Assembly (NCBI RefSeq): GCF_020523605.1 | Contig: NZ_JAJAQI010000011.1 | Span: forward strand, 1 to 64,000 | Direction: 5' to 3' | Length of the DNA: 64,000 nucleotides | Source: Roseicella aerolata | Lineage (GTDB): Bacteria; Pseudomonadota; Alphaproteobacteria; Acetobacterales; Acetobacteraceae | In this document: piece after piece, positions 18,640 to 27,503 of the stretch | Layout of the letters: the number at the start of each line of letters is the position of its first letter | Position numbering within the stretch: position 1 is the first letter of the stretch | Notes under the pieces: model-generated | The model's input: only the letters and a program-made list of their open reading frames with translations | Database searches by the model: none | Told to the model about the DNA's origin: nothing | Translations under genes and position numbers: made by a program

Positions 18640-19232
18640 ACCGTCAGGTCCTGCTTATAGGCGGTGCGCCAGCCCCAGGCGCCGGAGCCGTAGCCGCGGC
18701 GCTGCACGCGTTCCTTGTAGATGCCGGCGATGATGTCGCCGTCACCGGCGAGCAGCGCCTTGGTCGAGCACATCTCGGCGCAGAGCGGCAGCTTGCCTTC
18801 CGCGATGCGGTTGGCGCCGTACTGGACGTACTCGACCGCCGAATTGTCCTGCTGCGGGCCGCCGGCGCAGTAGGTGCACTTGTCCATCTTCCCGCGGCCG
18901 CCGAAATTCCCGACCTTCGGGTATTGCGGCGCGCCGAAGGGGCAGGCGTAGAAGCAGTAGCCGCAGCCGATGCAGAGGTCCTTGTCGTGCAGCACGATCG
19001 CATCCGCGGTCGTGTAGAAGCAGGAGACGGGGCAGACGGCCGCGCAGGGCGCGTCCGTGCAATGCATGCAGGCCATGGAGATCGAGCGCTCCCCCGGCTT
19101 GCCGTCATTGATGGTGACGACGCGCCGGCGGTTGATGCCCCAGGGCACCTCGTGCTCGTTCTTGCAGGCGGTGACGCAGGCGTTGCACTCGATGCAGCGG
19201 TCGCTGTCACACAGGAACTTCATCCGCGCCAT
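18636..19232 (-). CDS. Formate dehydrogenase, iron-sulfur beta subunit
   Basis: This 198-residue electron-transfer subunit carries four [4Fe-4S] cluster motifs. They are CIECNACVTACKNE, CMHCTDAPCAAVCP, CIGCGYCFYACPFGAP, and the final set made of CTYC with CAEMC. It accepts electrons from FdhA and passes them to the cytochrome b subunit. There is no C-terminal membrane helix, so attachment depends on FdhC (FDH3B-like form). ATG at 19232 is preferred; an in-frame TTG at 19238 would overlap the fdhA stop. The order fdhA-fdhB-fdhC with 0-4 bp spacing shows one operon. Confidence 0.94.
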   Translation of the reverse strand: MARMKFLCDSDRCIECNACVTACKNEHEVPWGINRRRVVTINDGKPGERSISMACMHCTDAPCAAVCPVSCFYTTADAIVLHDKDLCIGCGYCFYACPFGAPQYPKVGNFGGRGKMDKCTYCAGGPQQDNSAVEYVQYGANRIAEGKLPLCAEMCSTKALLAGDGDIIAGIYKERVQRRGYGSGAWGWRTAYKQDLTV

Positions 19233-19234
19233 GA

Positions 19235-22171
19235 TCAAGCGCTCCGGATCTGGCAGAGGGTGACCTTCGTCTCTTGCATGAAGGTCACGGGGTCATAGCC
19301 ATAGGTGGTCACGGTGTTCACGCTCTCGCCCAGCACGATGGGATCGGTGCCGGCGGGGTAGTGTTTCCGCCGGTCCTCGCCCTGGAACCAGCCGCCGAAA
19401 TGGAAGGGCATGAAGGCGACACCCTTCGCCACGCGCTCCGTCACCAGCGCCTTCACGCGGGTCTTCGCGCCGCTCTCCGGCCCCGTCACCCAGACCCAGG
19501 CGCCGTCGCGGATCTTTCGCTCCGCCGCATCGGCCGGGTTGATCTCGACGAACATGTCCTGCTGCAGCTCGGCCAGCCACTTGTTGGACCGCGTCTCCTC
19601 GCCGCCGCCCTCGTATTCCACGAGCCGCCCGCTGGTGAGGATGATCGGGAAGTCCTTCGCCACCGTGTTGCTGCGCACCTGCACGCTCTGCCCGAGATGC
19701 GGCATGCGGAAGCCGCGGCGGTCCGGCAGCGTCGGGTATTTGGCGATCAGGTCCGGCCGCGCGGTGTAGATCGGCTCACGGTGCACCGGCACCGGGTCGG
19801 GCAGGTTCCAGGCGACGGCGCGGGCCTTGGCATTGCCGTAGGGCACGCAGCCATGCTCCATGGCCACGCGGATGATCCCGCCCGAGAGGTCGGTGGCCCA
19901 GCTCGCCCGGTCGATATTGGCGCCGAAATGCTTCTCCAGGCTCGCCTTCTCGGCCGCGGTCAGCTCCTCGAACCAGCCGAGGCGCTTGAGCACCGCCACC
20001 GTGAATTCCGGATAGCCGTCCTGGATCTCCGAGCCCTTGCTGTAGGAACCCTCGGCCAGCAGGGTCTGGCCGTTGCGCTCCACGCCGAATCGGGCGCGGA
20101 AGGTGCCGCCGCCATCCTTCACATGCAGGTTGGTGTTGTAGAGGATGTGCGTGCCGGGATGGCGCTGCTCCGGCGTGCCCCAGCAGGGCCAGGGCAGGCC
20201 GTAATAGTCGCCGCGGATCTCGGCCGGGGCGTCGTCCCGTGCGCGCAGCGTCACCAGGTCGAACTTGTCCTGGTGCTGCATGTGCAGCTTGAGGCGCTCC
20301 GGCGACTGGCCGGTATAGCCGATCGACCAGAGGCCGCGGTTCATCTCCCGCAAGATGCTCTCGGCGACGACCTTCCCGTCCTTCACCTCGATGCCCGCGA
20401 ACATCCGGTCCGCAAAGCCGAGGCGCTTCGTCAGCGCATGCAGCACGTCATAGTCGTTGCGGCTCTCGAAGATCGGCTCCACCACCTTGGCGCCCCATTG
20501 GAGGGAGCGGTTAGAGACGGTGCGGCTGCCATCCATCTCGAAGCTGGTGCAGATCGGCAGCAGGTAGGTGCCGTCCCGGCGGTTCGAGATCTGGCTGAAG
20601 GTGGTCGGGTGCGGGTCGGCGACGACCAGCAGCTCGAGCTTCTCGAGACCCTTCACCATCTCCGGCATGCGGGTGACGGTGTTGCCGCCATGGCCGAAGA
20701 CCATCATGGCCTTCAGGCTGTGCGGCTGCGCGACATAGGCCTGGCCGTCGCGGTCGGTCTTCTCGCGCTCGCCCGGCATCAGCACGGCGTCGAACCAGCG
20801 CGTGGTCGGGATGCCGGGCGTCTCCATCAGCTGCTTGGAGCCGAAGCGGGAGAGCAGCCAGTCGTACTCCACGCCCCAGACGCGGGCCCAGTGGCGCCAG
20901 GCATTCTCGTCCAGTCCGTAATAGCCCGGCGTGGTGGTGACATCGAGGCCGAGATCGGTCGCGCCCTGCACGTTGCAGTGGCCGCGGAAAATATTGGCGC
21001 CCGTCCCTGTGCTGCCGACATTGCCGGTCGCCAGCAGCAGGATCGAGTAGGCGCGGACATTGGCGGTGCCGACGGTCTTCTGCGTCGCGCCCATGCACCA
21101 GATCAGGGTCGCGGGCTTCTGCGTGGCGAACATCTGCGCCACGCGCTTCAGCTGCTCGCCCGGCACGCCGGTGACACGCTCGACCTCCTCGGGCGTCCAC
21201 TTCGCGACCTCGGCGCGGATCTCCTCCATGCCGTAGACGCGCTGGCGAATGAACTCCTTGTCCTCCCAGCCGTTCTGGAAGATGTGCCAGAGCATGCCCC
21301 AGATCAGCGGAATGTCGGTTCCCGGACGCAGCCGGACATATTCGGTGGCGTGCGCCGCGGTGCGGGTGAAGCGCGGGTCGATGACGATCAGGTTCGCCCG
21401 GTTGATCTCCTTGCCCGACAGCACGTGCTGGAGCGAGACCGGATGCGCCTCCGCCGGGTTGCCGCCCATGATGATCATGGTCCGGGCGTTGCGGATGTCG
21501 TTGTAGCTGTTGGTCTGGGCGCCGTAGCCCCAGGTATTCGCCACGCCCGCGACCGTGGTGCTGTGGCAGATGCGCGCCTGGTGGTCCACCGTGTTGGTGC
21601 CCCAGAAGGCGGCCAGCTTGCGGTAGAGATAGGCGGCCTCGTTGGTGAACTTGGCGCTGCCCAGCCAGAAGACGCTGTCGGGCCCGGTGCGGCCGCGGAT
21701 CTCGGTCAGCTTCGCCGCGATCTCATCGAGCGCGGTGTCCCAGGTGATCCGCCGCCACTGCCCGCCCACCAGCTTCATCGGGTATTTCAGGCGGCGGTCG
21801 CCATGCACCAGTTCCCGCACGCTCGCGCCCTTGGCGCAATGCGTGCCGCGGTTGATCGGGCTCTCCCAGGCCGGCTCCTGGCCGACCCAGACGCCGTCCT
21901 GCACCTCGGCGATCACGCTGCAGCCGACCGAGCAATGGGTGCAGACATTCTTGACGCGCGCGACCGGCCGCGCGTGGTCCAGCACGCCGGTCGCGGCCCC
22001 CGAGGCCTCGGCACGGCTGGCGCCCAGCGTGCCGAGCGCGGCGAGGCCCGCGCCGCCGATGCCGGCCTGGCGCAGGAAGGACCGGCGGTCGAGCCCGCCC
22101 GAGGAAAGACCCTGATAGGTTGAGGCAAGGCGCTGCCGCGCCGCCTGCCCGTCTGAGCGCTTGATCAGCAT
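19235..22171 (-). CDS. Formate dehydrogenase, molybdenum catalytic alpha subunit (cysteine form)
   Basis: The 978-residue bis-MGD oxidoreductase converts formate to CO2. A Tat signal (DRRSFLRQAGIGGAGLAALG, residues 29-48) shows export in folded form. The [4Fe-4S] site is C77-x2-C80-x3-C84...C112. The metal ligand is Cys202 in QARICHSTTVAGV, where some homologues use selenocysteine. Downstream blocks GGNPAEAHPVSLQHVL, VIDPRFTRTAAHATEYVRLR and NIFRGHCNVQGATDLG are typical. The C-terminal dinucleotide-binding domain includes ILTSGRLVEYEGGGEETRSN. ATG at 22171 puts the Tat motif near the N-terminus; the longer frame upstream overlaps the next gene and has no homology. Confidence 0.95.
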   Translation of the reverse strand: MLIKRSDGQAARQRLASTYQGLSSGGLDRRSFLRQAGIGGAGLAALGTLGASRAEASGAATGVLDHARPVARVKNVCTHCSVGCSVIAEVQDGVWVGQEPAWESPINRGTHCAKGASVRELVHGDRRLKYPMKLVGGQWRRITWDTALDEIAAKLTEIRGRTGPDSVFWLGSAKFTNEAAYLYRKLAAFWGTNTVDHQARICHSTTVAGVANTWGYGAQTNSYNDIRNARTMIIMGGNPAEAHPVSLQHVLSGKEINRANLIVIDPRFTRTAAHATEYVRLRPGTDIPLIWGMLWHIFQNGWEDKEFIRQRVYGMEEIRAEVAKWTPEEVERVTGVPGEQLKRVAQMFATQKPATLIWCMGATQKTVGTANVRAYSILLLATGNVGSTGTGANIFRGHCNVQGATDLGLDVTTTPGYYGLDENAWRHWARVWGVEYDWLLSRFGSKQLMETPGIPTTRWFDAVLMPGEREKTDRDGQAYVAQPHSLKAMMVFGHGGNTVTRMPEMVKGLEKLELLVVADPHPTTFSQISNRRDGTYLLPICTSFEMDGSRTVSNRSLQWGAKVVEPIFESRNDYDVLHALTKRLGFADRMFAGIEVKDGKVVAESILREMNRGLWSIGYTGQSPERLKLHMQHQDKFDLVTLRARDDAPAEIRGDYYGLPWPCWGTPEQRHPGTHILYNTNLHVKDGGGTFRARFGVERNGQTLLAEGSYSKGSEIQDGYPEFTVAVLKRLGWFEELTAAEKASLEKHFGANIDRASWATDLSGGIIRVAMEHGCVPYGNAKARAVAWNLPDPVPVHREPIYTARPDLIAKYPTLPDRRGFRMPHLGQSVQVRSNTVAKDFPIILTSGRLVEYEGGGEETRSNKWLAELQQDMFVEINPADAAERKIRDGAWVWVTGPESGAKTRVKALVTERVAKGVAFMPFHFGGWFQGEDRRKHYPAGTDPIVLGESVNTVTTYGYDPVTFMQETKVTLCQIRSA

Positions 22172-22199
22172 CCCGGCTTGTTCCTGTTGTCCTTGGAGC

Positions 22200-22442
22200 T
22201 CAGTGCTCGTAGGCGTTGGTGCGGTAGAAGGCCTTGACGTGGTCGGTCGCGCGGTAGCGCGCGGCCAGGCGCTGGGCCGCGGTCTCCTTGCGGGCGTCCC
22301 GCGCCGGCACGGCATCCGCGCGCTGGGCCGCGGCGGTGCCGGCGCCCGCCGCCGCCGCGGCGGTGCCGATCCCGAGCGCGCGCAGCAGCCCGCGCCGCGC
22401 CGGCATGTCCTGGCCCTTCGGCCCGTCCTTCGTCCCGCTCAT
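22200..22442 (-). CDS. Small Tat-signal protein of formate dehydrogenase clusters
   Basis: The 80-residue protein has a Tat-like leader (MPARRGLLRALGIGTAAAAAG) followed by a short polar tail ending RATDHVKAFYRTNAYEH. This layout, with DHVK.FY..N.Y at the end, matches the small 'formate dehydrogenase region Tat target' proteins encoded directly upstream of fdhA in many proteobacteria. Their role is unknown; they may accompany FdhA through the Tat system. It lies between the TorD-like chaperone gene (13-bp gap) and fdhA (28-bp gap), all on the same strand. Confidence 0.85.
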   Translation of the reverse strand: MSGTKDGPKGQDMPARRGLLRALGIGTAAAAAGAGTAAAQRADAVPARDARKETAAQRLAARYRATDHVKAFYRTNAYEH

Positions 22443-22455
22443 CACTCGTCCCCGG

Positions 22456-23046
22456 TCATCTCGGCAGCTCGGCGGCCGCCTGTTCGATCTCGACCGCCAC
22501 GCGCCCAAGGGTGCCGACGGATCGGTAGAAGCGCGCCGCCTGCGCCCCCTCCAGGTCGGCGAAGAAGCGCGCCGCCCAGGGCCGCATGTGGCGCTGGAAG
22601 AAGGGCCCGGCCTCCGCGGGGTCGCCGAAGCGTCCGGCGATCAGGCCGGCCAGCGTCTCGCAGAGGAAGGCGATGTGGTCCTCCGGCTCCGAGACACCCT
22701 CGCTGCGCGCGACGCCGAGCCGGGCGAGGTCGCCGCGCAGCTCGGCCAGCGGCCGCTCATGCAGGAAGCCGGTGAGGTAGTAGGAGGCATAGGGCAGCAG
22801 CTCGCCCCGCCCGACGCCGATGAAGAGGTCGAAATACTCGCGCTCCAGCGCCGCGGGCTCGGCCGCCCCGGCGGCCTCCGCCACGCCGCGGATCGCCTGG
22901 CCGATGGGGGTGGCATTGCCCGCCAGCGCGGCCAGTCGCCGCAACAGGTCCGAATCCGGCGTGCCGCCCAGCAGCCGCCCGATCAGGGCGAAAAGCTGCG
23001 CGCGCTCCACATCCACCAGATCGCGTTGCGTGTCCCCGGCCGTCAT
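22456..23046 (-). CDS. TorD/DmsD-family molybdoenzyme chaperone
   Basis: The 196-residue all-helical protein begins DVERAQLFALIGRLLGGTPD, continues with EREYFDLFIGVGRGELLPYASYYLTGFLHERPLAELRGDLARLG, and has the family motif EPEDHIAFLCETLAGL with HMRPWAARFFADLE. Y-x-x-LF-G..PYAS.YL and E..DH....L.. are hallmarks of TorD-like proteins, which proofread Tat signals and help insert cofactor. Its client is almost certainly FdhA, encoded two genes downstream. ATG at 23046 is the first start compatible with the family's N-terminus. A promoter for the structural operon probably lies in the 453-bp gap upstream. Confidence 0.92.
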   Translation of the reverse strand: MTAGDTQRDLVDVERAQLFALIGRLLGGTPDSDLLRRLAALAGNATPIGQAIRGVAEAAGAAEPAALEREYFDLFIGVGRGELLPYASYYLTGFLHERPLAELRGDLARLGVARSEGVSEPEDHIAFLCETLAGLIAGRFGDPAEAGPFFQRHMRPWAARFFADLEGAQAARFYRSVGTLGRVAVEIEQAAAELPR

Positions 23047-23499
23047 CGTCTTACGCGTCACAAACCCCAAACGATACAGGCTGCCCTGCGGCGATAACTG
23101 ACAATGCCGCTCGGGCTTGTCCAGGGGGCCGTTTCGCAACTGCGAGAAACCCCGACCGGCCGGCCCGCGCGCTGTCGCATGCCAGCGCGCCCATCGCAAC
23201 GACATCTCGCCCAACAGAATGTTGCGAATATCAAACATCAGGGGATGCCGCGCCGGTGCGCATCCCGGACGGCCGGCCGGTTGCCACGGGGGTGCCGCGT
23301 CGTCATGCCGCTCCGGACCGCCGGAGTCCTGCGCCACCCCGCGCCTGCACGGCCCGGTTCCACGAGGGCGGGTCCGGCGCCGGCGGACCGATCCCATGCC
23401 TGCACGCGGGGGAAGGGCCGGACATCCCGCGCCGGGTGGCGCGGCGCCGGGCGCCGCCGCCTGGGGCAGGGCACGGGCCCGCCTGCCATGCGGGCGTTA
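23047..23499. other. 453-bp gap between DUF3306 gene and the fdh structural operon
   Basis: No credible gene is seen; open frames here are Arg/Pro/Gly-rich shadows. The part near 23050-23110 and 23200-23240 is less GC-rich and is the likely place of the promoter for torD-fdhABC on the minus strand. An ATATCAAAC-containing segment near 23230 recalls a Crp/Fnr half-site but lacks a proper second half. No firm regulatory site can be assigned. Confidence 0.4.
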
Positions 23500-24207
23500 T
23501 CAGACCGGTATGGCGCCACCATGCCGGCGGAGGGGCAGGGGCAAGGCCGGCGGGGCCGCGGCAGCCGGCTCCTCCCCCGGTGTCCCGGCAGACAGGGCGG
23601 GCCCCTCGGGCTCCGCCTCCGGTTCCGCCTCAGCTTCCGCTTCAGGCTCCAGTTCCGGCAGCGCCGGAGCCTCCGCCAGGGTGGCCGGTTCGGCGGCCGG
23701 CGCATCCTCCGGCGCCGGGCTCTCCTCCGGCTCCTCCGCCAGGCCGATCGCCTGGGCCAGCAGCCGCTTCACATCGCCGCCGAGTTCCAGCCCGAAGCCC
23801 GGCACGCCATCCGGGGCGTTGTAGTCCCAGGCATAGTCGGCCGGGCCGATGAAGTCGCGGATGGCGGGGTCGAGCGTCCAGGCCCGCCGCAGCGCCGCAT
23901 GGCGCAGCGCCGCCGGCACCTGGGGCCGCAGGAAGGCCGAGATGTCGCTCTCCGCGGTCAGGCTCTCGACCGGCGGCAGGCTGGCGGGGTCGAACTCCGC
24001 CGCGGCCTCGGCGGGCGCCGGGCTCTCAAGGGGCGGAGGCGCCGCCTCGGCCGGCATGGCCGGCGCAGCCCCGGGTGGTCCCGCCGCCTCGGTCGAAGCA
24101 GCGCCGGGCGGCTCCGCCACGGCGGGCGTGGCGGCCGGCGGGACGCCGGCCGCGGCCGCCCGCTTGCGGCGCGACCAGCGGGCGAGGAAGCCTTCGCCTT
24201 CGCTCAT
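23500..24207 (-). CDS. DUF3306-domain formate dehydrogenase accessory protein
   Basis: The 235-residue protein begins MSEGEGFLARWSRRKRAA, the usual FLxRWSRRK start of DUF3306 proteins. The conserved centre is LPPVESLTAESDISAFLRPQVPAALRHAALRRAWTLDPAIRDF, followed by ADYAWDYNAPDGVPGFG. The C-terminal third is a Glu/Pro/Ala-rich disordered tail. DUF3306 genes almost always accompany DUF3305 and formate dehydrogenase genes; the biochemical role is unknown, perhaps assembly. It overlaps DUF3305 by 4 bp. The ATG at 24207 replaces a much longer frame that is only a shadow of the neighbour. Confidence 0.88.
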   Translation of the reverse strand: MSEGEGFLARWSRRKRAAAAGVPPAATPAVAEPPGAASTEAAGPPGAAPAMPAEAAPPPLESPAPAEAAAEFDPASLPPVESLTAESDISAFLRPQVPAALRHAALRRAWTLDPAIRDFIGPADYAWDYNAPDGVPGFGLELGGDVKRLLAQAIGLAEEPEESPAPEDAPAAEPATLAEAPALPELEPEAEAEAEPEAEPEGPALSAGTPGEEPAAAAPPALPLPLRRHGGAIPV

Positions 24208-24734
24208 CCGGCGCCCTCCTCCTCCGCCCGCCGGCCGCGGCGCGCCAGCGCCTCCGGATCGGCCCGGTCGCGCCGGCGCTTGTGGAAGCCGCGCTCGACA
24301 TGGTGCTCGGCGACGAAAGCCTCGGTCACGGCGCGCAGGCCGGCGGGCAGGGGCAGGGATTCCAGCAGGTCCTCGCCGGAATCGGCATAGGTCTCGGCCT
24401 CGCCCGGATCGAGGGTGACGAGGTGGAGGGCGTAGCCGGGCGCGGCCTCGACCGGCCGCAGCACCACCCAGACCCGCGGGGAGGCAGCGGTCAGGTTGTC
24501 GCGGTAGTTGGAGGTGTCGGTCGGGTGCAGCGCCACCTCCGCCGTGCCGGCGAAGAAGAGGGTGCGGCCCGCCTCCTCCCGCAGCACGGTCCAGGGCGGG
24601 ACGGGCGGCGCCGCCTCCAGCACCTCCACCGCGCGCCAGGACCATTCGGCCCAGGGGGTCACGCCGGGCCGGCGCTCGGCCAGCACCCCGACGGGGATGC
24701 GGATGGTGCCCGGGACTTCCAGCCGGCTGCTCAT
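24204..24734 (-). CDS. DUF3305-domain formate dehydrogenase accessory protein
   Basis: The 176-residue soluble protein has the DUF3305 core: IPVGVLAERRPGVTPWAEWSWRAVEVL, LFFAGTAEVALHPTDTSNYRDNLTAASPRVWVVLRP, and EAETYADSGEDLLESLPLPAGL. The N-terminal VLERRPG...W.eW.WR and HP.DT..Y..NL blocks define the family. The C-terminus is basic (HKRRRDRADPEALARRGRR). The function is not known. It sits between DUF6352 and DUF3306 with 4-bp overlaps on both sides, so all are made together, and the cluster context points to formate dehydrogenase maturation. Confidence 0.9.
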   Translation of the reverse strand: MSSRLEVPGTIRIPVGVLAERRPGVTPWAEWSWRAVEVLEAAPPVPPWTVLREEAGRTLFFAGTAEVALHPTDTSNYRDNLTAASPRVWVVLRPVEAAPGYALHLVTLDPGEAETYADSGEDLLESLPLPAGLRAVTEAFVAEHHVERGFHKRRRDRADPEALARRGRRAEEEGAG

Positions 24735-25768
24735 GCGCCCGCCTCCGGTGCCTTCAGCGGCAGCCCGACCAGGTTCTGCGGCTTCATGCGGACGCGCTGC
24801 GCCGCATCCATCGCCAGGGCGAGATAGACGGGCTTGCCCGCCGCCCGCGGCAGCACCCGGGACATGTCGGCGAACTCCAGGACACCCAGCCAGAGAATGC
24901 GCGCGAGCCGCGCCTGCTTCACGGATTTGCCGTGCCAGAGATCATTGGCGATGGCCGTGGCCTCCGCGTCCAGCCCGACATGCCAGGTCCAGTTCCGGTC
25001 CTCGATCACCGGGACGGGACGGATGCGGACCTGCTCCCCGATCACATGGCGGATGAAGCGTTCCAGCGCCCGGGCCAGGCCGTGCTGGCCCGGCCGGTCC
25101 TCGGCGATGTCGAGGGCGAGGTCATGCGCGTCCGACCGCGCGTGGTAGCCGGGGGCGAGCGCCTCGGAGAGCACCTCCAGCTCCACCTCCCGCGGCTTCG
25201 CCCCGGCCTCGGTCAGCAACCGACCGATCGTGCCGAGATCGCCGTCGCCGGCCCGGGCGTCGAGATATTCCTCATCCGCCAGCAGGGTCGCGCCCTGGTG
25301 GATGGCGGCGCGCTGCGGGCGGAAGAACAGCTCGGCGGCGCGCAGGGTGAAGGCATCCCCCTCCCCCTCCAGCGCGGCGCGGGCGACCAGATGCGTCAGC
25401 ATCTGCAGGAACAGCGGCGGGATGCCCGCCACATTGCCGCGGAACAGGCTGAGCCAGGCGGCCTCCAGCGTCGGCTGCGCCTGCACCCGGTCCCGGAAGC
25501 CGAGGAAGACCTGCCAGTTCTCCCGCGCATCGGCATCCGCCAGCGCGGCGATCTGCCCGGGCGGGATGGGGCGCAGCGGGTCGGCGAGCAGGCCGGTATG
25601 CAGGGCGAGCTCGGCATCGCAGGCCTCCTCCGGCGGCACCAGTTCCGGCCGGGCGAGGAAGGCGCGCCAGAGATCGGGCGTCGGCACCAGCCGGCCCGCC
25701 GCGTCGCGATCGCAGAAGAGGTGGCCGGAGGCGAGCCAGAACTCGCCGGGAGCAATGGCGGTGGTCAT
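24731..25768 (-). CDS. DUF6352 family protein in the formate dehydrogenase cluster
   Basis: The 345-residue protein begins MTTAIAPGEFWLASGHLFCDRD with LTPDLWRAFLARPEL-like helices. The middle contains QMLTHLVARAALEGE and AAELFFRPQRAAIHQGATLLADEEYLDA; the end has DRNWTWHVGLDAEATAIANDLWHG and ILWLGVLEFADMSRVLPRAAGKPVYLALAMDAAQRVRMKPQNL. No catalytic motif is recognised. The family name is given from memory of clusters with the same order (DUF6352-DUF3305-DUF3306); the function is unknown. ATG at 25768 excludes 14 upstream codons with no family look. It overlaps DUF3305 by 4 bp. Confidence 0.78.
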   Translation of the reverse strand: MTTAIAPGEFWLASGHLFCDRDAAGRLVPTPDLWRAFLARPELVPPEEACDAELALHTGLLADPLRPIPPGQIAALADADARENWQVFLGFRDRVQAQPTLEAAWLSLFRGNVAGIPPLFLQMLTHLVARAALEGEGDAFTLRAAELFFRPQRAAIHQGATLLADEEYLDARAGDGDLGTIGRLLTEAGAKPREVELEVLSEALAPGYHARSDAHDLALDIAEDRPGQHGLARALERFIRHVIGEQVRIRPVPVIEDRNWTWHVGLDAEATAIANDLWHGKSVKQARLARILWLGVLEFADMSRVLPRAAGKPVYLALAMDAAQRVRMKPQNLVGLPLKAPEAGA

Positions 25769-26021
25769 GGAATCCCACGAAAGGGCTGAGGAATTGCCGG
25801 GGCCGCGCACCGGCCTTGCCGGGCGATCAGGGCGGGCCGCCCCGCGGCACCATCGGCCGGGTTCCGGCGGCCCCTGCCAAGCACCCTCGCCGGCAGCCCG
25901 CCGCGACCTTCGCCGGGCCGCCAGGCAGGGGCGCCGGCGCGGCGGCAGGCCCTGCGCGCGGTGCCGCCCGGGACCGCGGCCGGCCGCGCCGGCAGAAGAG
26001 GCCCGGACGGGCGGTGCCGCA

Positions 26022-26579
26022 TCAGCCCCCCTCCCGGCCGAGCGCGGTGAGGTCGGGGCGGTCCACCGGCTCCTCGCCCTCCACCTCCACCACGGCGAAG
26101 ACCGGCAGGGAGCCGAAATCGCGGTGCGGGGCGGCGCGGCGGTGCAGGGTGCGGAAGCGCTCGCGCACCTCCTGGCCCCTCGGCCCTTCCTCCAGGCTGC
26201 GGGTCAGCGCCAGCACCGTCCCGGGCGGATGGTCGCAGAGCGAGGCGGCGAAGATGATCTCCTCCTCCGCCGCGGCGCGCGCCGCCGCCTCGTCCGGCGC
26301 GCCATAGGCGGCGCGGATATGGGCGGCGAGCGCGGCGACGGCTGCCTCCCGCTCGGCCGCCGTCGCCTCGGCGACCTCGACCAGGGTGGACCAACCGAAG
26401 GAGGCAAGGCCGAGGAAGCCGGCGCGGAATTCCTGCTTCCGCTTGCCGGTCATCCCGGCCGGGTCCTCGTCCCAGAAGGCGAAGCCGCCGGGCACGGCCC
26501 ATTCGCCCGGCTCCGCGGCGCGGGTGAAGACCACCTGGTCGGAGGGGTCGAGGCGGAGGGTGCGGGGCAGCCTCGTCAT
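26022..26579 (-). CDS. DUF6505 family protein in the formate dehydrogenase cluster
   Basis: The 185-residue soluble protein starts MTRLPRTLRLDPSDQVVFTRAAEPGEWAVPGGFAFWDEDPAG, followed by FRAGFLGLASFGWSTLVEVAEA, a helical segment with AAEEEIIFAASLCDHPPGTVLALTRSL, and a C-terminal RTLHRRAAPHRDFGSLPVFAVVEVEGE. It shares the blocks of small proteins encoded beside biotin/lipoate-ligase-like genes in formate dehydrogenase clusters. No enzymatic motif is seen. It overlaps the preceding gene by 4 bp; a 253-bp gap without a visible gene separates it from DUF6352. Confidence 0.75.
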   Translation of the reverse strand: MTRLPRTLRLDPSDQVVFTRAAEPGEWAVPGGFAFWDEDPAGMTGKRKQEFRAGFLGLASFGWSTLVEVAEATAAEREAAVAALAAHIRAAYGAPDEAAARAAAEEEIIFAASLCDHPPGTVLALTRSLEEGPRGQEVRERFRTLHRRAAPHRDFGSLPVFAVVEVEGEEPVDRPDLTALGREGG

Positions 26580-27259
26580 GCGCGCAGCGCCTCCGCAAGC
26601 GTGCGGCGCTCGCGCGCGGCGTCGCGCTCCAGCACCAGGTCGCCGGTCGCGGGATCGATGCCGCGCCGCAGGCCGGGCAGGTCCCGCTCGTCCCACAGCC
26701 GCGCCAGGTAGCGTTCCGAGAGGCGCTTCGGCCCGCGTGCCTGCCACTCATCCAGCCCGGCCATCAGGTGCCGCGCCCAGGCGGCGGTGAGTTCGGTGGC
26801 CGACAGGGCCTCCCACCCCTCCTCCAGCAGGCCGGTCAGGTCCGGCACCTCGCCCGGTTCCAGCGGCAGGCTGAGCGTCAGCCGCACCTCCACCCCCACC
26901 ACCAGCCAGTCGGGCATGGCGTCCTCCGCCGCGCCGGGCGGGGCGGCCAGGCGCACCGTCCCGCAGCCGGCGCCGTTCACCAGCAGCCGGCCGGGCCAGG
27001 CGAATTCCACCGGAATCTCGGGCGGGCCGAAGGCGCCGACGGCATCCGCCAGCGCGTTGGCGGCGGCGAGGAAGGCCAGCCGCGCCGCGGCCAGCGGCAT
27101 CTCCGGCTCCAGCACCACCGCCGCCTCGGCCCGGGCCGCGGAGCGGACCCAGGCGAGCGTGCCCGCGCCCCGCCCCGGCGCCAGGGCGATGGCGCGCGCC
27201 ATGGCGTCGCCACCCTCCCGCAGCGGGACGGGGGCGAAGACGGTGGGCAGGTCTGGCAT
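26576..27259 (-). CDS. Biotin/lipoate--protein ligase family-like protein
   Basis: The 227-residue protein resembles the BPL_LplA-type fold: PPEIPVEFAWPGRLLVNGAGCGTVRLA corresponds to the ligase stretch ...W.P..i.vng.K..Gi, and PDWLVVGVEVRLTLSLPLEPGE to the following strand. The usual substrate-binding G-R-G-R-x-G is not clear, so catalytic ability is doubtful. The C-terminus (ARHLMAGLDEWQARGPKRLSERYLARLW ... IDPATGDLVLERDAARERRTLAEAL) matches the DUF4444-like tail of this family. It is the first gene of the minus-strand accessory operon and is divergent from the poly-ferredoxin gene at 27504. Its link with formate oxidation is by context only. Confidence 0.72.
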   Translation of the reverse strand: MPDLPTVFAPVPLREGGDAMARAIALAPGRGAGTLAWVRSAARAEAAVVLEPEMPLAAARLAFLAAANALADAVGAFGPPEIPVEFAWPGRLLVNGAGCGTVRLAAPPGAAEDAMPDWLVVGVEVRLTLSLPLEPGEVPDLTGLLEEGWEALSATELTAAWARHLMAGLDEWQARGPKRLSERYLARLWDERDLPGLRRGIDPATGDLVLERDAARERRTLAEALRA

Positions 27260-27503
27260 GTCCTGGGGCGGGATGGGCGCATCTCCCTCGCAAGCGGCGG
27301 GCCGGGGGCATATATGCGCGCCACCCCGCCGCGCCCAGGCGGCGGCAACAGGAAGATGCCTCCGCGCCTGTTCCGCGCGGGGGGCAGGAGCACCTGGCAC
27401 CGCGCGCAGCCCCCGGCCGAGGGTCTCGGCCTTCGAGGGGTCGGCGCGGGCCCTCTTTTCGACGCGCGAACCCCGGGCGGGTTCGCCCAGGACCGGGACC
27501 CGA

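Noticed and set aside
21560-21573. Possible selenocysteine codon in formate dehydrogenase
   Set aside because: The catalytic position (residue 202, ICHSTT) is an ordinary Cys codon; no in-frame TGA or SECIS-like hairpin is needed.
19274-22123. 949-codon + strand frame opposite fdhA
   Set aside because: It is complementary to a full-length formate dehydrogenase alpha subunit and shows no motif of its own.
23200-23240. Fnr/Crp box upstream of the formate dehydrogenase operon
   Set aside because: A TTGCG...ATCAA-like stretch is present but the half-site spacing is 13, not the 14 of a TTGAT-N4-ATCAA site, and the match is weak.
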